In this document: piece by piece, positions 47,146 through 48,674 of the stretch
Layout: each line of letters begins with the position of its first letter
Position numbering within the stretch: position 1 is the stretch's first letter
Translations under genes and position numbers: made by a program
Assembly: GCA_016177805.1 (NCBI GenBank)
Contig: JACOUN010000094.1
Span: forward strand, 1-48,674
Direction: 5' to 3'
Source of the DNA: Rhodocyclales bacterium
Lineage (GTDB): Bacteria > Pseudomonadota > Gammaproteobacteria > Burkholderiales > Rhodocyclaceae
DNA length: 48,674 nt
The notes under the pieces: model-generated
Databases searched by the model: none
Told to the model about the DNA's origin: nothing
What the model saw: only the letters and a program-made list of their open reading frames with translations

Positions 47146-47804
47146 ACAAAGTGTATTTGGTGGGCCGTGGGGGGCAATGGCGACGCATGTTAGGGATGGT
47201 GGCACTGTGCGCGGCGGTGGTGCTGGCGGGCCAAGCCCGCGCAAGCGCGACCGGCGTCGAGCAGTTGCGCCGCTTCGTTGCCGATACCCGTAGTGCCGAG
47301 GGGAGTTTCGAGCAGGTGGTTACAGCCAGTTCGGGTGTGCGCCAGCAGCATGCGAGCGGCAGTTTTGCCTTTGCCCGTCCGGGCAAGTTCCGCTGGAACT
47401 ACGCCAAACCGTATCCCCAGTTGCTGGTGAGCGATGGTGTGCGGCTGTGGGCGTGGGACCAGGATCTGAATCAGGTGACGGTGAAGGTGCTGGGCGACGC
47501 CCTGGGCAGTACGCCCGTGGCGATACTTGCGGGCGATGGCACGCTCGATCGCGATTTCGATCTGCGCGAAGGCGGCGAAGCCGACGGCTACGCGTGGGTG
47601 GTGGCGAAGCCCCGGCAGGCCGACAGCGCGTTTGAGTCCATGCGGATCGGGCTGAGCGATGGACAACTCAGGCGCATGGAACTACGCGACAACTTCGGTC
47701 AGACCACCCTGATCGTGTTCACCAGGCTGATGGCCGGTGTTGATCCTGCGCCGGACCTGTTCCGCTTTGAGCCACCCCTAGGCGCCGACGTGATCGGTGA
47801 CTGA
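47142..47804 (+). CDS. lolA: Outer-membrane lipoprotein carrier protein LolA
   Basis: A 220-residue periplasmic chaperone that carries lipoproteins from the LolCDE complex to LolB. The signal peptide contains [20 protein letters not shown]. The mature part has the LolA pattern [19 protein letters not shown], then [39 protein letters not shown] and [11 protein letters not shown]. The start overlaps the ftsK stop; rarA follows 16 bp later. Confidence 0.95.
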   Translation: MNKVYLVGRGGQWRRMLGMVALCAAVVLAGQARASATGVEQLRRFVADTRSAEGSFEQVVTASSGVRQQHASGSFAFARPGKFRWNYAKPYPQLLVSDGVRLWAWDQDLNQVTVKVLGDALGSTPVAILAGDGTLDRDFDLREGGEADGYAWVVAKPRQADSAFESMRIGLSDGQLRRMELRDNFGQTTLIVFTRLMAGVDPAPDLFRFEPPLGADVIGD

Positions 47805-47820
47805 GAAGGTGGTGTAGTTC

Positions 47821-48674
47821 ATGGCCGACTTGTTCGACGTCGCTGACTTTGGCAGCGCGCCACTGGCGGAGCGACTGCGCCCGACCTGTGTCGACGAGGT
47901 TGCCGGGCAGCGGCACCTGCTGGGGCCGGGCAAACCGCTGCGGCTGGCGTTTGAATCGCGCAAGCTGCACTCGATGATATTGTGGGGGCCGCCCGGAGTT
48001 GGCAAGACGACCCTGGCGCGGCTCATGGCCAAGGCCTTCGACGCTGGCTTCATCGCGCTGTCGGCGGTGTTCTCCGGAGTCAAGGACATCCGCGAGGCGA
48101 TCGAGCGGGCGCGGGCGATGAAGGCGATGGGGCGGCAGGTCATATTATTCGTCGATGAGGTCCATCGGTTCAACAAGGCGCAGCAGGATGCATTCCTGCC
48201 CTATGTCGAGGAGGGGTTGATCACCTTCATCGGCGCGACGACCGAGAATCCATCCTTCGAAGTCAATTCTGCGCTGCTGTCGCGGGCTGCCGTTTATGTG
48301 CTGGAACCGCTCGATGCAGCCGCCATGCATGAGTTGTTCGAGCGTGGGCACGCGGCGGCCTGTCCGCAACTGCGGTTTGACGAGACCGCACGTGAGCGTT
48401 TGACTGGGTTCGCCGATGGCGACGCACGCCGGCTCATGAATCTGATCGAGCAGGTGCACATTGCCGCCGCGGGAAGCGGCGTGGACGTGGTCACGGGCGA
48501 GTTCGTGGACAACGCGGTGGCGAGCAAGCTGCGCCGTTTCGACAAGGGCGGAGAAGCGTTCTACGACCAGATATCGGCGTTGCACAAGGCGGTACGTGGC
48601 TCGCACCCGGATGCGGCACTGTACTGGATGTGCCGCATGCTCGATGGTGGTGCCGACGCGATGTATGTCGGGCG
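47821..48674 (+). CDS. rarA: Replication-associated recombination ATPase RarA, 5' part
   Basis: The frame is open from ATG 47821 to the end of the window (284 codons), so the 3' end is missing. It is an AAA+ clamp-loader-like ATPase acting at stalled forks. Walker A (GPPGVGKTTLARL), Walker B (ILFVDEVHRFNKAQQDAFLP), sensor 1 (IGATTENPSFEVNSALLSR) and the start of the RarA-specific domain (DKGGEAFYDQISALHKAVRG, SHPDAALYW) are all visible. It ends the ftsK-lolA-rarA operon. Confidence 0.96.
   Translation, partial: MADLFDVADFGSAPLAERLRPTCVDEVAGQRHLLGPGKPLRLAFESRKLHSMILWGPPGVGKTTLARLMAKAFDAGFIALSAVFSGVKDIREAIERARAMKAMGRQVILFVDEVHRFNKAQQDAFLPYVEEGLITFIGATTENPSFEVNSALLSRAAVYVLEPLDAAAMHELFERGHAAACPQLRFDETARERLTGFADGDARRLMNLIEQVHIAAAGSGVDVVTGEFVDNAVASKLRRFDKGGEAFYDQISALHKAVRGSHPDAALYWMCRMLDGGADAMYVG

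Overview
The window is GC-rich, densely packed DNA that reads like a betaproteobacterial chromosome, most likely Rhodocyclales (Thauera, Azoarcus or Zoogloea type). The grounds are inference from gene content: a ccoNOQP/ccoG/ccoH cluster with Anr/FNR boxes, a polyhydroxyalkanoate synthase, nadE next to a PII gene, and the order trxB-ftsK-lolA-rarA. No rRNA, tRNA, CRISPR array, prophage or insertion sequence was seen.

Layout. (1) 1-19.9 kb is iron acquisition. It holds the end of a FecI-type sigma factor, a fecR broken by an apparent small deletion, a Fiu-like receptor with a DUF1513 protein, tonB-exbB-exbD, a FecA-type receptor with a signalling domain, a three-gene ABC transporter (ATPase plus two ABC-2-like permeases), a third receptor, and a PepSY membrane protein. 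The same ~45 bp promoter-like element occurs three times: in front of two receptors and upstream of tonB. (2) Inside that region, at 5.1-8.0 kb, is a two-gene island: a four-helix membrane protein and a 779-residue member of the quinol nitric oxide reductase family. (3) 20-25.8 kb is the cbb3 oxidase cluster. (4) 25.8-34.4 kb carries genes for low-oxygen and nitrogen-oxide physiology: uspA, a beta-CASP nuclease coupled to phaC, a Dnr-like regulator, nnrS, fnr and hemN. (5) 34.5-38 kb carries copper handling (SafE-like protein, CopA, CopZ). (6) 38-48.7 kb is housekeeping: ppa, an acyltransferase, a lipoprotein, nadE, PII, an Smr protein, trxB, ftsK, lolA and the start of rarA.

Main result. The NOR-family protein at 5667-8006 has lost the quinol-site residues (canonical HYYVE...F reads T314...R318...L322). 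One FeB histidine is replaced by asparagine (HH to H540-N541) and the second active-site glutamate by glutamine (Q562). The heme ligands, H489 and E493 are kept. As I recall the literature, this is the substitution pattern that separates putative NO dismutases (Nod, 2 NO to N2 + O2) from true qNORs. The gene is therefore called Nod-like. If it makes O2, the cbb3 oxidase some 12 kb away is a plausible consumer, but that link is inference.

Regulation. Four boxes fit TTGAT-N4-GTCAA in one orientation or the other. They lie upstream of ccoN, between fnr and hemN, in front of a ~105-nt terminated transcript that looks like an FNR-induced small RNA, and beside the 3' end of the Dnr-like gene, where the promoter points antisense. 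A terminator between the third FecI-type element and tonB suggests a second, iron-responsive short transcript.
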